Both the position numbers and the translations under genes were made by a program. The notes below the pieces were generated by a model that worked only from the letters and a program-made list of their open reading frames with translations, was not told the DNA's origin and made no database searches. Shown in pieces: positions 18,003 to 27,230 of a DNA stretch of 64,000 nucleotides; the stretch's first letter is position 1, and every line of letters begins with the position of its first letter. Source of the DNA: Kangiella aquimarina DSM 16071 (GTDB taxonomy: Bacteria; Pseudomonadota; Gammaproteobacteria; Enterobacterales; Kangiellaceae); contig NZ_KB893650.1 in the NCBI RefSeq assembly GCF_000374105.1, positions 45,644 to 109,643 on the forward strand. Reading direction: 5' to 3'.

Positions 18003-18701
18003 ATGCCAAAACTATTACTAGCAGATGATGACATTGAGCTGTGCCAACTCCTTCAGGAATACCTGACTCAGGAAGGCTTTGATATTGCTCTCGCGCATGA
18101 TGGTGCAACCGCTGCCAAATTAATTCTTGATCACAGTTTTGATCTCATGGTGCTTGATGTGATGCTGCCCAATATGAATGGGTTTGATGTTTTAAAAACA
18201 GTACGCAAAGAATCTCAGGTGCCCATTTTGATGTTAACGGCGCGAGGCGATGAAATTGACAGAATTGTTGGTTTGGAATTAGGTGCAGATGATTACATTG
18301 CTAAGCCTTGTAATCCACGCGAACTGACCGCGCGAATCCGCACAATCCTGAGACGCACAGAAAATGTCTACAGCACTAAACAAAAGAAGCTGCAATCAGT
18401 TCATCTTGGTGATGTGTATATTAATCCCGCTTCACGTGAAGTCTTATTGAATAATGAAGTCGTCAAGCTAACTGCTACCGAATTCGATATCCTTTATTTG
18501 TTAATGAACAACGCAGGAACTTTAGTTAGCCGCGATGATTTATCGGAGAGCTGTCTTGGTCGAACATTGGAAGCCTATGATCGAAGTATTGACATGCACA
18601 TTAGTAATTTACGTCGCAAACTGGGCCCTGATTCAAAAGGCGATGAACGCATCAAAACAGTTCGCGGTGTAGGCTATCAGTATGTTGCCCTGGATTCGTA
18701 A
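18003..18701 (+). CDS. cpxR: OmpR-family response regulator, CpxR-like
   Basis: A 232-residue two-domain regulator. The receiver domain has acidic residues D8-D10, phosphorylation site D52 (VLDVMLP), T79 and K101. The winged-helix DNA-binding domain shows LTATEFDILYLLM, DMHISNLRRKLG and IKTVRGVGYQY. The sequence resembles CpxR throughout (LLADDD.ELC.LL.EYL..EGF). It overlaps the sensor gene by 20 bp and is divergent from a CpxP-like gene, which supports the Cpx envelope-stress assignment. Confidence 0.9.
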   Translation: MPKLLLADDDIELCQLLQEYLTQEGFDIALAHDGATAAKLILDHSFDLMVLDVMLPNMNGFDVLKTVRKESQVPILMLTARGDEIDRIVGLELGADDYIAKPCNPRELTARIRTILRRTENVYSTKQKKLQSVHLGDVYINPASREVLLNNEVVKLTATEFDILYLLMNNAGTLVSRDDLSESCLGRTLEAYDRSIDMHISNLRRKLGPDSKGDERIKTVRGVGYQYVALDS

Positions 18702-20085
18702 TCTCGTTCGCCCCAGTCTGTTCTGGAAGATTTTTCTCTGGTTCTGGCTGGCAACACTGATTACCCTGACCAGTGTCATCTTTTTATATAGTCTAACCGG
18801 TCAAGATAATAAACTGGTCCCGGCTTCTGATGAAGAAGCCAAGCAGTTACGGCAGGCAGCCATCAATATTCAGTTACGCAAAATCATTGACGAATATCAG
18901 ACTGGTCGATTACTTACGCTTAACCGTGTCCCTGACGATCTCAACAACACCTTTATTATTGATAAAAATGGTGAAGATCTTACCGGAAAAGAAGTTCCTG
19001 ATGTTCTCTATCATTTAAGCTCCTTTTATCGCAATCGTAATACACCGGCCATGGTGATTGTAGATAATGAGGCCTTCATTGGTCCTGAAGTTGTCTTCAA
19101 TCGCGGCAATTACTATTTACTATTTCTACGTGAAAAAAGTCCTCATCAATTCACCACCGTAGTCTCTTATCTTTATCACTCGATATCAACCTGGCATTTG
19201 CTCATTGCACTTGGTATCAGTGCACTGGTTTGTATTGCCCTGACCTGGTACCTGACTCGCCCAATTCATCAATTACAAAAGACTACGCAGGCTTTCGCTC
19301 GCGGTGACCTCAGTGCGCGCGCTCAACGCTATCTAGGTAAACGTCAGGATGAATTTGCTGATTTGGCAGAAGACTTTGACTTAATGGCTGAGCGTATTGA
19401 ACGAATTATTCATTCCCAAAAACGATTACTCAGCGATGTGTCACATGAGCTACGCTCACCATTAACTCGCATGCAGATTGCCGCAAGCCTGGCCCAAAAA
19501 AGCGCAAATTCGGATTCTCGTACTCACATCGACCGCATAGAACTTGAAGTTGAACGTCTCGATGAAATGATTGGCGAACTTCTGCAAATGGCTGCCCTTG
19601 AAAGAGGCCACGTCAATGAAGACCGCGCCAACTTCATGCTCAACGATTTACTTGATGTGATTGTTGAAGATGCTAAGTTTGAGGCAGAGGCACATAACAA
19701 AACCGTGGATTACCACACTGACGGTGATATTGCTTTTAATGGTTATTACAGCCTACTTGCACGCGCCATAGAGAATGTTCTAAGGAATGCCATTCGACAC
19801 ACTCCTGACGATACCTGTGTCACTGTCGCAACTTCAGAGTCACAGCTTGGTGTTGAAATTAAAATTTGTGACTCTGGACATGGCGTCAATGAAGAGCATC
19901 TTAAGAAAATTTTTGATGCTTTTTATCGGCCAACCGATGCCAGAGAGAGAACTTCAGGTGGAGCCGGTCTTGGCCTGGCAATTGCCAAAAGAGGCGTTGA
20001 AGCCAATGGCGGCACTATTACTGCTTACAACCAGCAAGGTTCTGGATTGTGCGTTGTTATACAGCTACCCAAAGCTCGCGTCTAA
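18682..20085 (+). CDS. cpxA: sensor histidine kinase, CpxA-like
   Basis: A 467-residue inner-membrane kinase. TM1 is about 14-34 and TM2 about 162-187, with a periplasmic sensor region of about 125 residues between them. HAMP follows (TRPIHQLQKTTQAFARGDL), then DVSHELRSPLTRMQ with phospho-accepting H255, and the ATPase domain with N-box NVLRNAIRHTP, G1 DSGHGV and G2 GAGLGLAI. Translationally coupled to cpxR. The N-terminal LFWKIFLWFWLA is like CpxA. The 3' end overlaps the convergent lysE-type gene by 4 bp with no visible terminator. Confidence 0.9.
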   Translation: MLPWIRNLVRPSLFWKIFLWFWLATLITLTSVIFLYSLTGQDNKLVPASDEEAKQLRQAAINIQLRKIIDEYQTGRLLTLNRVPDDLNNTFIIDKNGEDLTGKEVPDVLYHLSSFYRNRNTPAMVIVDNEAFIGPEVVFNRGNYYLLFLREKSPHQFTTVVSYLYHSISTWHLLIALGISALVCIALTWYLTRPIHQLQKTTQAFARGDLSARAQRYLGKRQDEFADLAEDFDLMAERIERIIHSQKRLLSDVSHELRSPLTRMQIAASLAQKSANSDSRTHIDRIELEVERLDEMIGELLQMAALERGHVNEDRANFMLNDLLDVIVEDAKFEAEAHNKTVDYHTDGDIAFNGYYSLLARAIENVLRNAIRHTPDDTCVTVATSESQLGVEIKICDSGHGVNEEHLKKIFDAFYRPTDARERTSGGAGLGLAIAKRGVEANGGTITAYNQQGSGLCVVIQLPKARV

Positions 20086-20729
20086 TTTACCGTTGAAAAC
20101 AACAGCAGAATTGCCAGAATTATCAGGAACGCTCCCAGAATTCTATCTATCCAGTGACCAAAATTAGCAAAAAACTGGCGTACTTTCTGTTGCGTTAACA
20201 TGAGCGACAGGAAGACAAACCATGCACCCGTCATAACAGACATCCAGATTCCGTAAAGAGCCTGTACTGCCATTGGAGTTTCTGCACTGACAATCGTAGT
20301 AAATAAAGAAAGGAAGAACAGAGTAGCTTTAGGATTTAGCACATTAGTGATAAAGCCCTGTCTGAATGCTTTGGTGCTGGTCATAGTATCGCGACTGACC
20401 GGCTTAAAATCCTTAACCTCGGCTTTTTGAACTCGAATTGCCTGCCAGCCTATGTAAAGCAGGTAAGCCGCGCCTGCGACCTTAATGCTGGTGAAAAGCC
20501 ACAGAGTATCCCGAATTAATAAACCTATACCAAGCACGGCATAAGTAACATGTACTAAAATCGCCAGGCCAATACCGATACTGGTTAAAATTGCAAAGCG
20601 ACGACCAAAAACCAAACTTTGGCGCATTACAATGGCGAAATCGGGCCCAGGACTGGCAACCGCCAAGGCATGAGCGGATGCCATTAACAAAAATTCCTGC
20701 CAGTAGTTTGTGATTAATTCGTTTAGCAT
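20082..20729 (-). CDS. LysE/RhtB family amino-acid exporter
   Basis: A 215-residue inner-membrane protein with about six hydrophobic segments and the family N-terminus AVASPGPDFAIVMRQSL. ATNVLNPKATLFFLSLF-type sequence follows (FITNVLNPKATLFF). Homologues export amino acids such as lysine, threonine or homoserine lactone, and the substrate cannot be read here. The gene lies 17 bp after the DedA gene and is probably cotranscribed with it. Confidence 0.85.
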   Translation of the reverse strand: MLNELITNYWQEFLLMASAHALAVASPGPDFAIVMRQSLVFGRRFAILTSIGIGLAILVHVTYAVLGIGLLIRDTLWLFTSIKVAGAAYLLYIGWQAIRVQKAEVKDFKPVSRDTMTSTKAFRQGFITNVLNPKATLFFLSLFTTIVSAETPMAVQALYGIWMSVMTGAWFVFLSLMLTQQKVRQFFANFGHWIDRILGAFLIILAILLLFSTVN

Positions 20730-20746
20730 TTTTTTAATGGTAGAAA

Positions 20747-21508
20747 TTAAATGATAAGGTTCCAGATCTTACTGGCCAGCTGTAGCATCAGGCTGCCGTA
20801 ACTTGAAACAATCAGAAAGACGATTACACCTGAAAAAACACCCAGTGCCAAAAGATTATTGATGTGTCGCTTCAAGGACAGAGTTGTGTGATGCTTTCTG
20901 GCTCGATGATGATCAATCATAAAACGCCCCAGTAGCCACAGACAAATTGCCATGATGACAAGACTGCCCACCAGAACCCAGACCTGAGTTTTCTCAAAAG
21001 TCAGTGCAGCTCCCAGAACGACTCCCGGCATTAAATACACTGGGGCCCAGATGACAGTAGCAATCACAATTGCAGTAATGAATTTTTTTGGCGGCATGTC
21101 GAGCACACCGGCAATCAATGCAATCACAGCTCGAATTGGACCTATGAATTGACCAACAAGTACTCCCGCAAAGCCATGGCGTTGAAAGAAGTCTTCTGCT
21201 GTATGCAGCATTTTCTGATGACGCTGTATCCATCCCCAATGATGGACTTTATCCTGAAAGTGGTAACCAAACCAATAGGATACGATCTGACCACTGGCAG
21301 CACCCAAAAAGCTACAAAATGCAACCAGCCAGAAGTTTAAAGTCCCACCGCCGATTAAGCTGCCAACTCCAACCAACAGTAACCATCCAGGCACAGCAAG
21401 TCCGACTATGGCCAAAGATTCTAAAAAGGCAATTAGAAATACAGCCGCGCCAGCCAGGTGTGGGTGATTGGAGATCCAATCTAATATGTCATTTACAATT
21501 GCTTCCAT
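20747..21508 (-). CDS. DedA family membrane protein
   Basis: A 253-residue inner-membrane protein. The DedA core is visible: FLESLAIVGLAVPGWLLL, GAASGQIVSYWFGY, and the re-entrant-loop region FFQRHGFAGVLVGQFIGPIRAVIALIAG, whose E/D and R residues are important in the family. DedA proteins are linked to undecaprenyl-phosphate and phospholipid flipping and to membrane homeostasis. The C-terminal extra helices are less conserved. Confidence 0.87.
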   Translation of the reverse strand: MEAIVNDILDWISNHPHLAGAAVFLIAFLESLAIVGLAVPGWLLLVGVGSLIGGGTLNFWLVAFCSFLGAASGQIVSYWFGYHFQDKVHHWGWIQRHQKMLHTAEDFFQRHGFAGVLVGQFIGPIRAVIALIAGVLDMPPKKFITAIVIATVIWAPVYLMPGVVLGAALTFEKTQVWVLVGSLVIMAICLWLLGRFMIDHHRARKHHTTLSLKRHINNLLALGVFSGVIVFLIVSSYGSLMLQLASKIWNLII

Positions 21509-21637
21509 CGGCGCTAATGATGACGAATGTTCTTATAAATGTCGATAACTAATCATACCTAAGCTACGTCTAATTGCACTTGCTTGTTATCTACAGGTCG
21601 TTTATCTTCAACAAACACTCAAAAACTTCTCACGATT

Positions 21638-22084
21638 ATGAGCAGCCCTTACCAAACTATCATTCAACAGCGTCAACCAAGTGACGTTGAAATTTTTCAT
21701 AATGTTCACCCCGACGTAAAACCCCCTTGCCTGACAGTTGAGGAAATGGGTCTTTCTCATCAGGATGTTAACGATTACCGTTCCGCTGGAGAGCTCATAA
21801 AAAGCCTTGCCAAAACCATTCATACCTGGCGTCAACACATGCCTAAAGATGCGGAACCAACAATTGTAGCCATGCTTAATGGGGGTTTACAGATTCATGT
21901 TACCCGACTGGTACAGGAGTCTTTTCATGGGATTAGAATTGAAGGAACTGCCGGCGGCAATCCGTGTATGGTCCTGACTCATCAAAATAACGTTGAACTA
22001 CTATGCTATGTGCAGCAAGTTGCTGAGGAAGAACCGAAGCAAAGAATAGGCTTTATTATTGATGGTCAGGAAATTGAAGAGTAG
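21638..22084 (+). CDS. hypothetical protein, no recognised family
   Basis: A cytoplasmic-looking protein of about 148 residues. The frame extends upstream to a TTG at 21584, but the first ATG is at 21638 (MSSPYQTIIQQRQPSD). It has no signal peptide or membrane segment. It contains TIVAMLNGGLQIHVTRL and CMVLTHQNNVELLCYV, a possible alpha/beta domain. Codon use looks like the neighbours and it ends at a good terminator, so it is probably a real gene. I do not recognise a family and assign no function. Confidence 0.6.
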   Translation: MSSPYQTIIQQRQPSDVEIFHNVHPDVKPPCLTVEEMGLSHQDVNDYRSAGELIKSLAKTIHTWRQHMPKDAEPTIVAMLNGGLQIHVTRLVQESFHGIRIEGTAGGNPCMVLTHQNNVELLCYVQQVAEEEPKQRIGFIIDGQEIEE

Positions 22085-22112
22085 CCCTTTTTAAAACAAA
22101 AACATTAAGTAA

Positions 22113-22140
22113 AAAAATAGCGCCAGTAGGCGCTATTTTT
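22113..22140. terminator. bidirectional terminator
   Basis: AAAAATAGCGCC (22113-22124), loop AGTA, GGCGCTATTTTT (22129-22140). It is symmetric and serves the convergent genes ending at 22084 (plus) and 22160 (minus). Confidence 0.9.
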
Positions 22141-22159
22141 TATATTTAACATTATTGCC

Positions 22160-22729
22160 TCAAATGGCTTCTTTAATATCTTCCTCTTCATCCAGCATAT
22201 TCAGATAGAAGCCTTCCGCTTCAGCCACAGCCAGTAACTCCCTCTCAACCATTTCAACATCTATCACATGATCAGTAGAAACTTTCATTTGTACAGCATA
22301 GCCCTGCCGATTCGGCATTGCATCTGTAGCAATACTATCCACTCGCAAGTGATTACGAGAAAGGATTCGGAGTAACTCAATACTTGCAGCCTGATGTTTA
22401 ATACCCCAGGCATCAATTTCAAACACAATATTTTCTGGGTCAAATGGATAAGATGACTGGCAATCTTCCATGCTATGAAACTCAAATCTCAGCTTTGCTG
22501 ATTCGAGACTTTCAAGGCAGGCAACAAAGGGCTTCAGATACATGCCATTAAGTGAAATTGCGAAAAGACCTGTGAAATGATCTTTAACTCGATTGAAACG
22601 AGAGACTTCGACTGAACCCTTAAAGCGATGTAGGATTTCGGTAACTGTGGTGATTATTTCAGGGTGATCGGAACCGGCCACCTTTAAGATTAGCTTCTTA
22701 TCCAACTTTAATGTGTTTTGCGCATTCAT
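22160..22729 (-). CDS. double ACT-domain protein, GcvR-like
   Basis: About 189 residues made of two ACT-like domains. The first begins LILKVAGSDHPEIITTVTEIL, the second about residue 95. E. coli GcvR, a repressor partner of GcvA in control of the glycine-cleavage genes, has this layout. The start is set at ATG 22729 (MNAQNTLKLDKK), preceded by GGAGC at good spacing, rather than the TTG at 22732. No gcv genes are nearby, so the target is unknown. The acidic C-terminus (LDEEEDIKEAI) is unremarkable. Confidence 0.7.
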   Translation of the reverse strand: MNAQNTLKLDKKLILKVAGSDHPEIITTVTEILHRFKGSVEVSRFNRVKDHFTGLFAISLNGMYLKPFVACLESLESAKLRFEFHSMEDCQSSYPFDPENIVFEIDAWGIKHQAASIELLRILSRNHLRVDSIATDAMPNRQGYAVQMKVSTDHVIDVEMVERELLAVAEAEGFYLNMLDEEEDIKEAI

Positions 22730-22915
22730 CAAAATGCTCCATATATTGCGTTAGCGCTTATAAAAAACTACTACAAGTGCTAAATTCTGACAAGAAGAGC
22801 TGGTTAAAATTCACACAATTCTGCTGGTTTTGTTAAACAGTGCATATTTGTACAATACTTTACATATAGCTTTATATTAGAATGCAGCTAACTAACTGTA
22901 TTAAAAGGAGTTTGC

Positions 22916-23716
22916 ATGAAACCTCTTATCTCTGCCTGCCTTACCTTGACTCTATTTGCCTGCGCCACCTCCCCAACCGGCAGGAGTCAGCTGACTTTAT
23001 TTCCAGAGTCTCAAATGGCACAAATGGGCACTTCTACATTTACCTCAATGCAACAAAGCCAGAAAATGGACACTAATCCGCGCAACGCAACCTATGTTAA
23101 TTGTGTTGTTAATGCCTTAATACCTGAGCTTAATGCATTAGCACCAGGCATGCGCTCCACTCAGTGGGAAGTTAAAGTGTTTGCCGACGATGCACCCAAC
23201 GCTTTCGCACTTCCAGGTGGAAAAATTGGCGTTCATACGGGCATGTTAAAAGTTGCCGAGAATCAACATCAGCTCGCTTCAGTCATAGGTCATGAAGTGG
23301 GGCATGTCTGGGCTAAGCACAGTAATGAACGTGTTTCGCAGGGATTTCTGACTCAGTCAGGAATGCAGTTGGCTGCAGTAGCCGCAGGTGACATGACCTC
23401 TGAAAAACAGCAACTCCTTGGCTTACTCGGTGTTGGTGCCCAAGTGGGTGTTATTCTTCCGTTTAGTCGTAAACATGAATCGGAAGCCGATGAAATTGGA
23501 CTTGAACTAATGGCTAGAGCTGGCTTTGATCCTCGTCAAAGCGTTGAACTATGGAAAAATATGCAGAAAGCGGGAAGCGGCTCCACACCGGAGTTTTTGT
23601 CAACCCACCCAGGTGTCGATACCCGGATACGTGATCTGAATGCGAGAATGGATCGTGCCATCAAGATTTACCAGCAGGCACAGGCTTCGGGTAAACGCCC
23701 CAACTGTCGTCTTTAA
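22916..23716 (+). CDS. M48 family metallopeptidase lipoprotein
   Basis: A 266-residue lipoprotein with lipobox LFAC (C16). The zinc site is H126-E-x-x-H130 in VIGHEVGHVWAKH, with the third ligand in KHESEADEIGLE. FALPGGKIGVHTGML is the conserved segment upstream of the active site, and FLSTHPGVDTRIRDL is the C-terminal M48 motif. It resembles E. coli LoiP/YggG and periplasmic BepA-type peptidases involved in outer-membrane quality control. The ATG follows AAAAGGAG. Monocistronic, with convergent GST. Confidence 0.9.
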   Translation: MKPLISACLTLTLFACATSPTGRSQLTLFPESQMAQMGTSTFTSMQQSQKMDTNPRNATYVNCVVNALIPELNALAPGMRSTQWEVKVFADDAPNAFALPGGKIGVHTGMLKVAENQHQLASVIGHEVGHVWAKHSNERVSQGFLTQSGMQLAAVAAGDMTSEKQQLLGLLGVGAQVGVILPFSRKHESEADEIGLELMARAGFDPRQSVELWKNMQKAGSGSTPEFLSTHPGVDTRIRDLNARMDRAIKIYQQAQASGKRPNCRL

Positions 23717-23734
23717 AATTAGAGTATTCCAGGC

Positions 23735-23762
23735 AAAAAAAAGCGGACCTTATTGGTCCGCT
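23735..23762 (-). terminator. terminator overlapping the GST stop codon
   Basis: On the minus strand AGCGGACC-AATAA-GGTCCGCT is followed by eight T. The stop codon of the GST gene lies in the loop, so the hairpin is partly coding. The plus strand lacks a T run. Confidence 0.8.
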
Positions 23763-24412
23763 AGATATCCACCTCTTTCGTATATGGACTCCATATACAA
23801 ATCTTCAAAATCTTTGACCACCGATTTTTTGACTTCCGGCAACGATAACAAATTCTCACGCCATTTTTGAATTTTCTTATAATCGCTGACCGTGTCCACG
23901 CCAGTATTATCGGCGAGAATTTTCGAACGCATCAGGAATGGAGCAAAAGAACTGTCAACCAGGCTGAATTCCTTACCATCGAAGAAGCCTTGATTACCAA
24001 TTCGTTTTTCCAGATGAGCTAATTTCTTGTTCAAGTCTTCTTCAATCTTAACAAAGGTTTCTTCACGACGCGCCTGAGTTAATTGGAACTGAATATTATT
24101 AATGCTACTGCTGAATTCAATCCAGGCTCTATGCTCTGCCTTTTCCAGTGGATCGGTTGGCAACATTGGCTTGCCATGAGTCTCATCAAGATATTCGTTG
24201 ATTACTGAAGACTCAAACAGCACCGTATCCTTGATGCGCAGCAAAGGTACTTTGCCTAATGGTGATATTTCAAGAAACCAGTCAGGCTTTCGTTCCAGAG
24301 AAATATATTCAATGGTGTAATCAATTTTTTTGTGCAGCAATGTGATTACCGAACGCTGCACGAACGGGCACAATTTATGGCTGACTAATATTGGTTGTTC
24401 TAGAGCACTCAT
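23750..24412 (-). CDS. glutathione S-transferase family protein (omega-like)
   Basis: About 220 residues with an N-terminal thioredoxin fold, SHKLCPFVQRSVITLLHKK, in which a CPFV cysteine is placed as in omega-class GSTs and glutathionyl-hydroquinone or dehydroascorbate reductases. PLGKVPLLRI and LFESSVINEYLDE are the glutathione-binding strand and helix, and an all-helical C-terminal domain follows. The frame opens at GTG 24421, but ATG 24412 (MSALEQPILVSHK) is more likely. Not SspA by length or neighbours. Substrate unknown. Confidence 0.85.
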   Translation of the reverse strand: MSALEQPILVSHKLCPFVQRSVITLLHKKIDYTIEYISLERKPDWFLEISPLGKVPLLRIKDTVLFESSVINEYLDETHGKPMLPTDPLEKAEHRAWIEFSSSINNIQFQLTQARREETFVKIEEDLNKKLAHLEKRIGNQGFFDGKEFSLVDSSFAPFLMRSKILADNTGVDTVSDYKKIQKWRENLLSLPEVKKSVVKDFEDLYMESIYERGGYLADQ

Positions 24413-24510
24413 ATTGTCCACTCAGACTTGATAACTAGTCGTAATGTAAATCGTTCTTTTTAGAAAAGCAACAACAAGGTCGTCACAAAATCACATCTCT
24501 TTCAGATACA

Positions 24511-24538
24511 AAAAAGGCCTTCATTAGAAGGCCTTCTT
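24511..24538 (-). terminator. terminator after slyD
   Basis: Minus strand AAGGCCTTC-TAAT-GAAGGCCTT followed by a T run (complement of A tract at 24511-24515). It begins about 10 bp after the slyD stop codon. Confidence 0.88.
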
Positions 24539-24545
24539 ATTTGTC

Positions 24546-25034
24546 TTAGTGGTCATGACCACCAGGTCCATGTACATGGCCATGTGACAACTCTTCTTCG
24601 CTCGCATCACGTACTTCAACAACCTTCACATCAAAAACTAAAGGTACGCCAGCTAATGGGTGGTTACCGTCAACGGTTACCGTCTCGCCTTCAACCTTAG
24701 TTACTGTGATAAGTTGTGGGCCTTGTGGTGACTCAGCATGAAACTGCATGCCAGGCTCAATTTTTTCAACGCCCTGGAAAGCCTGTGCAGGCACTTCCTT
24801 GATTAAATCATCATGACGCTGGCCATATGCATCTTCAGGTTGAACATTAACCGATAGCTCGTCATCAACTTTCTTACCGGCTAAAGCATTTTCAAGACCA
24901 GGAATAATGTTGCGATGACCATGCAGGTAAGCTAATGGCTCATTCCCTTCTGATGTATCGACTAATACACCCTCTTCTGTTTTCACTGTGTATTCAATCA
25001 ATACGACTTTGTTCTCTTCAATTTGCATAATCAT
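24546..25034 (-). CDS. slyD: FKBP-type peptidyl-prolyl isomerase SlyD
   Basis: A 162-residue cytoplasmic prolyl isomerase and chaperone with the FKBP half-domains split by the insert-in-flap domain. Typical stretches are SEGNEPLAYLHGH, IPGLENALAGK, the IF domain around PEDAYGQRHDDLI, and VDGNHPLAGVPLVFDV. The C-terminal tail is short and His-rich (SHGHVHGPGGHDH), a reduced version of the metal-binding tail that feeds nickel to hydrogenase in E. coli. Start may be ATG 25034 or ATG 25028; GAGAG lies before both. Confidence 0.92.
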   Translation of the reverse strand: MIMQIEENKVVLIEYTVKTEEGVLVDTSEGNEPLAYLHGHRNIIPGLENALAGKKVDDELSVNVQPEDAYGQRHDDLIKEVPAQAFQGVEKIEPGMQFHAESPQGPQLITVTKVEGETVTVDGNHPLAGVPLVFDVKVVEVRDASEEELSHGHVHGPGGHDH

Positions 25035-25116
25035 CTCTCTTACTTTCTAGGTACATTGATGAAGCCACAAACTACCGGCTTCAAACTTTCAAAAACTTTT
25101 GTTCAATTTGTCTCTG

Positions 25117-25243
25117 CTTAAAGTGAGGATTTTTGCTCTAGAGCAAGGCATTTGAATTTTGGACTTGAGGGAGCGTATATAAAATACGTGACCGAGTACA
25201 AAATTCAAATAACACAGCTATAGAGTAAAAAGACCACTTTAAG
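25117..25243. repeat. 127-bp imperfect palindrome (MITE-like) overlapping lipA stop
   Basis: A long interrupted inverted repeat. Outer arms are CTTAAAGTG (25117-25125) and CACTTTAAG (25235-25243). Inner arms are ATTTGAATTTTG (25150-25161) and CAAAATTCAAAT (25199-25210). The core is CGTAT-ATAAA-ATACG (25174-25188). The lipA stop codon (25239-25241 on the plus strand) lies within the outer arm. It could fold as one long RNA hairpin on either strand. It has no coding capacity and looks like a small non-autonomous repeat that has settled at the lipA 3' end, where it may also act as a terminator. Confidence 0.65.
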
Positions 25244-26264
25244 AGACTTTCTCGCCTGCCGCCTGCATATCCGCGTGATACGACGATCTCACCATCGGTC
25301 CACTGGCCACATTGGTGAAGCCCATCTCTTCTGCTATTTTGCCTAGTTCATCGAACTCTTTCGGCGGCATGAATCGCATGACCGGATGATGGTATTTACT
25401 GGGCTGCAGATATTGACCAAGGGTCAACATTTCAACGCCATGCGCGCGAAGATCCTTCATCACTTCGATAATTTCTTCGTTGGTTTCACCCAGACCAATC
25501 ATTAAACCTGACTTGGTCGGGATTCCCGGATAGCGTTCTTTAAATTGCTTTAATAAGTCCAATGACCATTGATAGTCTGCACCAGGACGCGCCTGTTTAT
25601 ACAATCTCGGCACGGTTTCCAGGTTGTGGTTAAAGACGTCGGGAAGACCATCTGCCATCAAGTCCAAGGCAACTTCCATACGACCTCTAAAATCAGGTAC
25701 TAATACTTCTACTTTAAGGCCAGGATTTTGTTCTTTCGCCACACGAACACACTCAGTGATATGGGCAGAGCCTCCATCACGCAGATCGTCACGATCGACG
25801 GATGTAATCACCACATATTTCAAGCCCATCGATTTTACTGAATCGGCCAGATTTTGCGGCTCTTCCGGATCAAGCGCCAGTGGACGACCATGTGCCACAT
25901 CGCAGAATGGACAACGACGCGTACAGATATCACCCATGATCATGAAGGTTGCGGTACCGTGACCAAAACACTCGGGTAGATTCGGGCATGAAGCTTCTTC
26001 ACAAACTGTGTGAAGCTTGTTATTACGTAGCATGTCCTTAATCTTGGTGATTTGATTACCGTTAGGCAGGCGCACACGAATCCAGTCTGGTTTACGCGGC
26101 ATCTCTTCGGTTGGCATAATTTTTACCGGAATACGGGCCATTTTATCTTCAGCACGCATTTTTTGGCCGGGTACGACCTTTTTCGCCTTAGCAGCAATCT
26201 TACCTGTAACATTGCTGCTAACTGTTTGATTCGTTTGGTTTTTTACCGGTTCAGAATTTGACAT
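25239..26264 (-). CDS. lipA: lipoyl synthase
   Basis: Radical-SAM enzyme that inserts two sulfurs into octanoylated carrier proteins. The auxiliary cluster cysteines C88, C93 and C99 ([12 protein letters not shown]) and the radical-SAM cysteines C114, C118 and C121 (CTRRCPFC) are intact. The C-terminal RSSYHAD contains the serine ligand of the auxiliary cluster. Length 341, with an N-terminal extension of about 35 poorly conserved residues. It follows lipB after 6 bp and closes the mrdA-to-lipA block. Confidence 0.97.
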   Translation of the reverse strand: MSNSEPVKNQTNQTVSSNVTGKIAAKAKKVVPGQKMRAEDKMARIPVKIMPTEEMPRKPDWIRVRLPNGNQITKIKDMLRNNKLHTVCEEASCPNLPECFGHGTATFMIMGDICTRRCPFCDVAHGRPLALDPEEPQNLADSVKSMGLKYVVITSVDRDDLRDGGSAHITECVRVAKEQNPGLKVEVLVPDFRGRMEVALDLMADGLPDVFNHNLETVPRLYKQARPGADYQWSLDLLKQFKERYPGIPTKSGLMIGLGETNEEIIEVMKDLRAHGVEMLTLGQYLQPSKYHHPVMRFMPPKEFDELGKIAEEMGFTNVASGPMVRSSYHADMQAAGEKVS

Positions 26265-26270
26265 TCACTA

Positions 26271-26945
26271 TTACTCAATGGATTCGCTGATTGGCTCAGG
26301 CAACCCGGTCATTTCCAGGCGCTTAGTATAGCCCAATTTGTCGCATAATTGATCGATCAGATCGGGTTTCACTCGCTCCAGGTTGTCCGGACCACCTTTC
26401 TCGACTATCTGAGTCATCTGCATGCCCTGATAGCCGCAAGGGTTGATACGGGAAAATGGCTCCAGGTCCATATTCACATTCAAGGCCAGTCCATGGAAGG
26501 ACTTACCTTTTCGAATTCTTAAGCCCAATGAGCAGATTTTCTGGTCATCAGAGTAGACTCCAGGTGCATCAGAGCGTGGGTAAGCTTCGATACCGTAGAG
26601 CGCCAACATGTCAACGATGGCATTTTCGATGCCAGATACCAAGTCTCTGGGGCCCATGTTTTTACGCCGCAAATCGATCATAAAATAAGCAACTTGCTGG
26701 CCGGGGCCATGGTAAGTAACTTGTCCGCCGCGGTCAACCTGAACAACCGGAATTTCTCCAGGAAATAGTAGATGCTCGGCCTTGCCGGCCTGACCTTGGG
26801 TAAATACCGGATCGTGCTCTACCAGCCAGATTTCATCAGTAGTAGTATCGTCACGGTTATCGGTAAACTGCTGCATCCGCTTCCAGACTGGAACATAGGT
26901 TTCATGCCCCAGTTCTCGGATGATTACTGTGGATTGGTCGCTCAT
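26271..26945 (-). CDS. lipB: octanoyltransferase
   Basis: Moves octanoyl from acyl carrier protein to lipoyl domains, giving the LipA substrate. The 224-residue protein has [13 protein letters not shown] (about 71-83) and the catalytic pair K136 ([10 protein letters not shown]) and C170 ([10 protein letters not shown]). It lies between ybeD and lipA in the E. coli order. Confidence 0.96.
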   Translation of the reverse strand: MSDQSTVIIRELGHETYVPVWKRMQQFTDNRDDTTTDEIWLVEHDPVFTQGQAGKAEHLLFPGEIPVVQVDRGGQVTYHGPGQQVAYFMIDLRRKNMGPRDLVSGIENAIVDMLALYGIEAYPRSDAPGVYSDDQKICSLGLRIRKGKSFHGLALNVNMDLEPFSRINPCGYQGMQMTQIVEKGGPDNLERVKPDLIDQLCDKLGYTKRLEMTGLPEPISESIE

Positions 26946-26960
26946 TATCTGCTTGATGCC

Positions 26961-27230
26961 TTATAAAGTCATTTTTACGCCTTCAACAGTGAAGACTTCG
27001 CGGTACATGGCATCAACTTGCTCTTTGCTCTCAACCACAACCATGAATGACAGAGAAACATAATTGCCGTCACGGCTGAGTTTGCTGGCAGGAGAATAAT
27101 CATTGGGCGCATGACGGTTTACAACTTCCGCAACTTCCATATCGACGCCGTCACGGTTAATAGCCATGACTTTAAAACAAATTTCACAGGGAAATTGCCA
27201 TAACTCATCACGATCATAATTTTGCGTCAT
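26961..27230 (-). CDS. ybeD: YbeD family protein (DUF493)
   Basis: An 89-residue ACT-like small protein beginning around DELWQFPCEICFKVMA, with the typical SRDGNYVSLSFMVVVESKEQVDAMY split over its middle and end. Position between dat/dacA and lipB is conserved in Gammaproteobacteria. Function is not established, and a regulatory role in lipoylation has been suggested only by neighbourhood. Its start overlaps the end of the aminotransferase gene by 4 bp. Confidence 0.92.
   Translation of the reverse strand: MTQNYDRDELWQFPCEICFKVMAINRDGVDMEVAEVVNRHAPNDYSPASKLSRDGNYVSLSFMVVVESKEQVDAMYREVFTVEGVKMTL

Noticed and set aside
22830..22856. Sigma-70 promoter TTGTTA/TACAAT before the M48 gene
   Set aside because: The boxes look reasonable but the spacer is only 15 bases, so it was not called.
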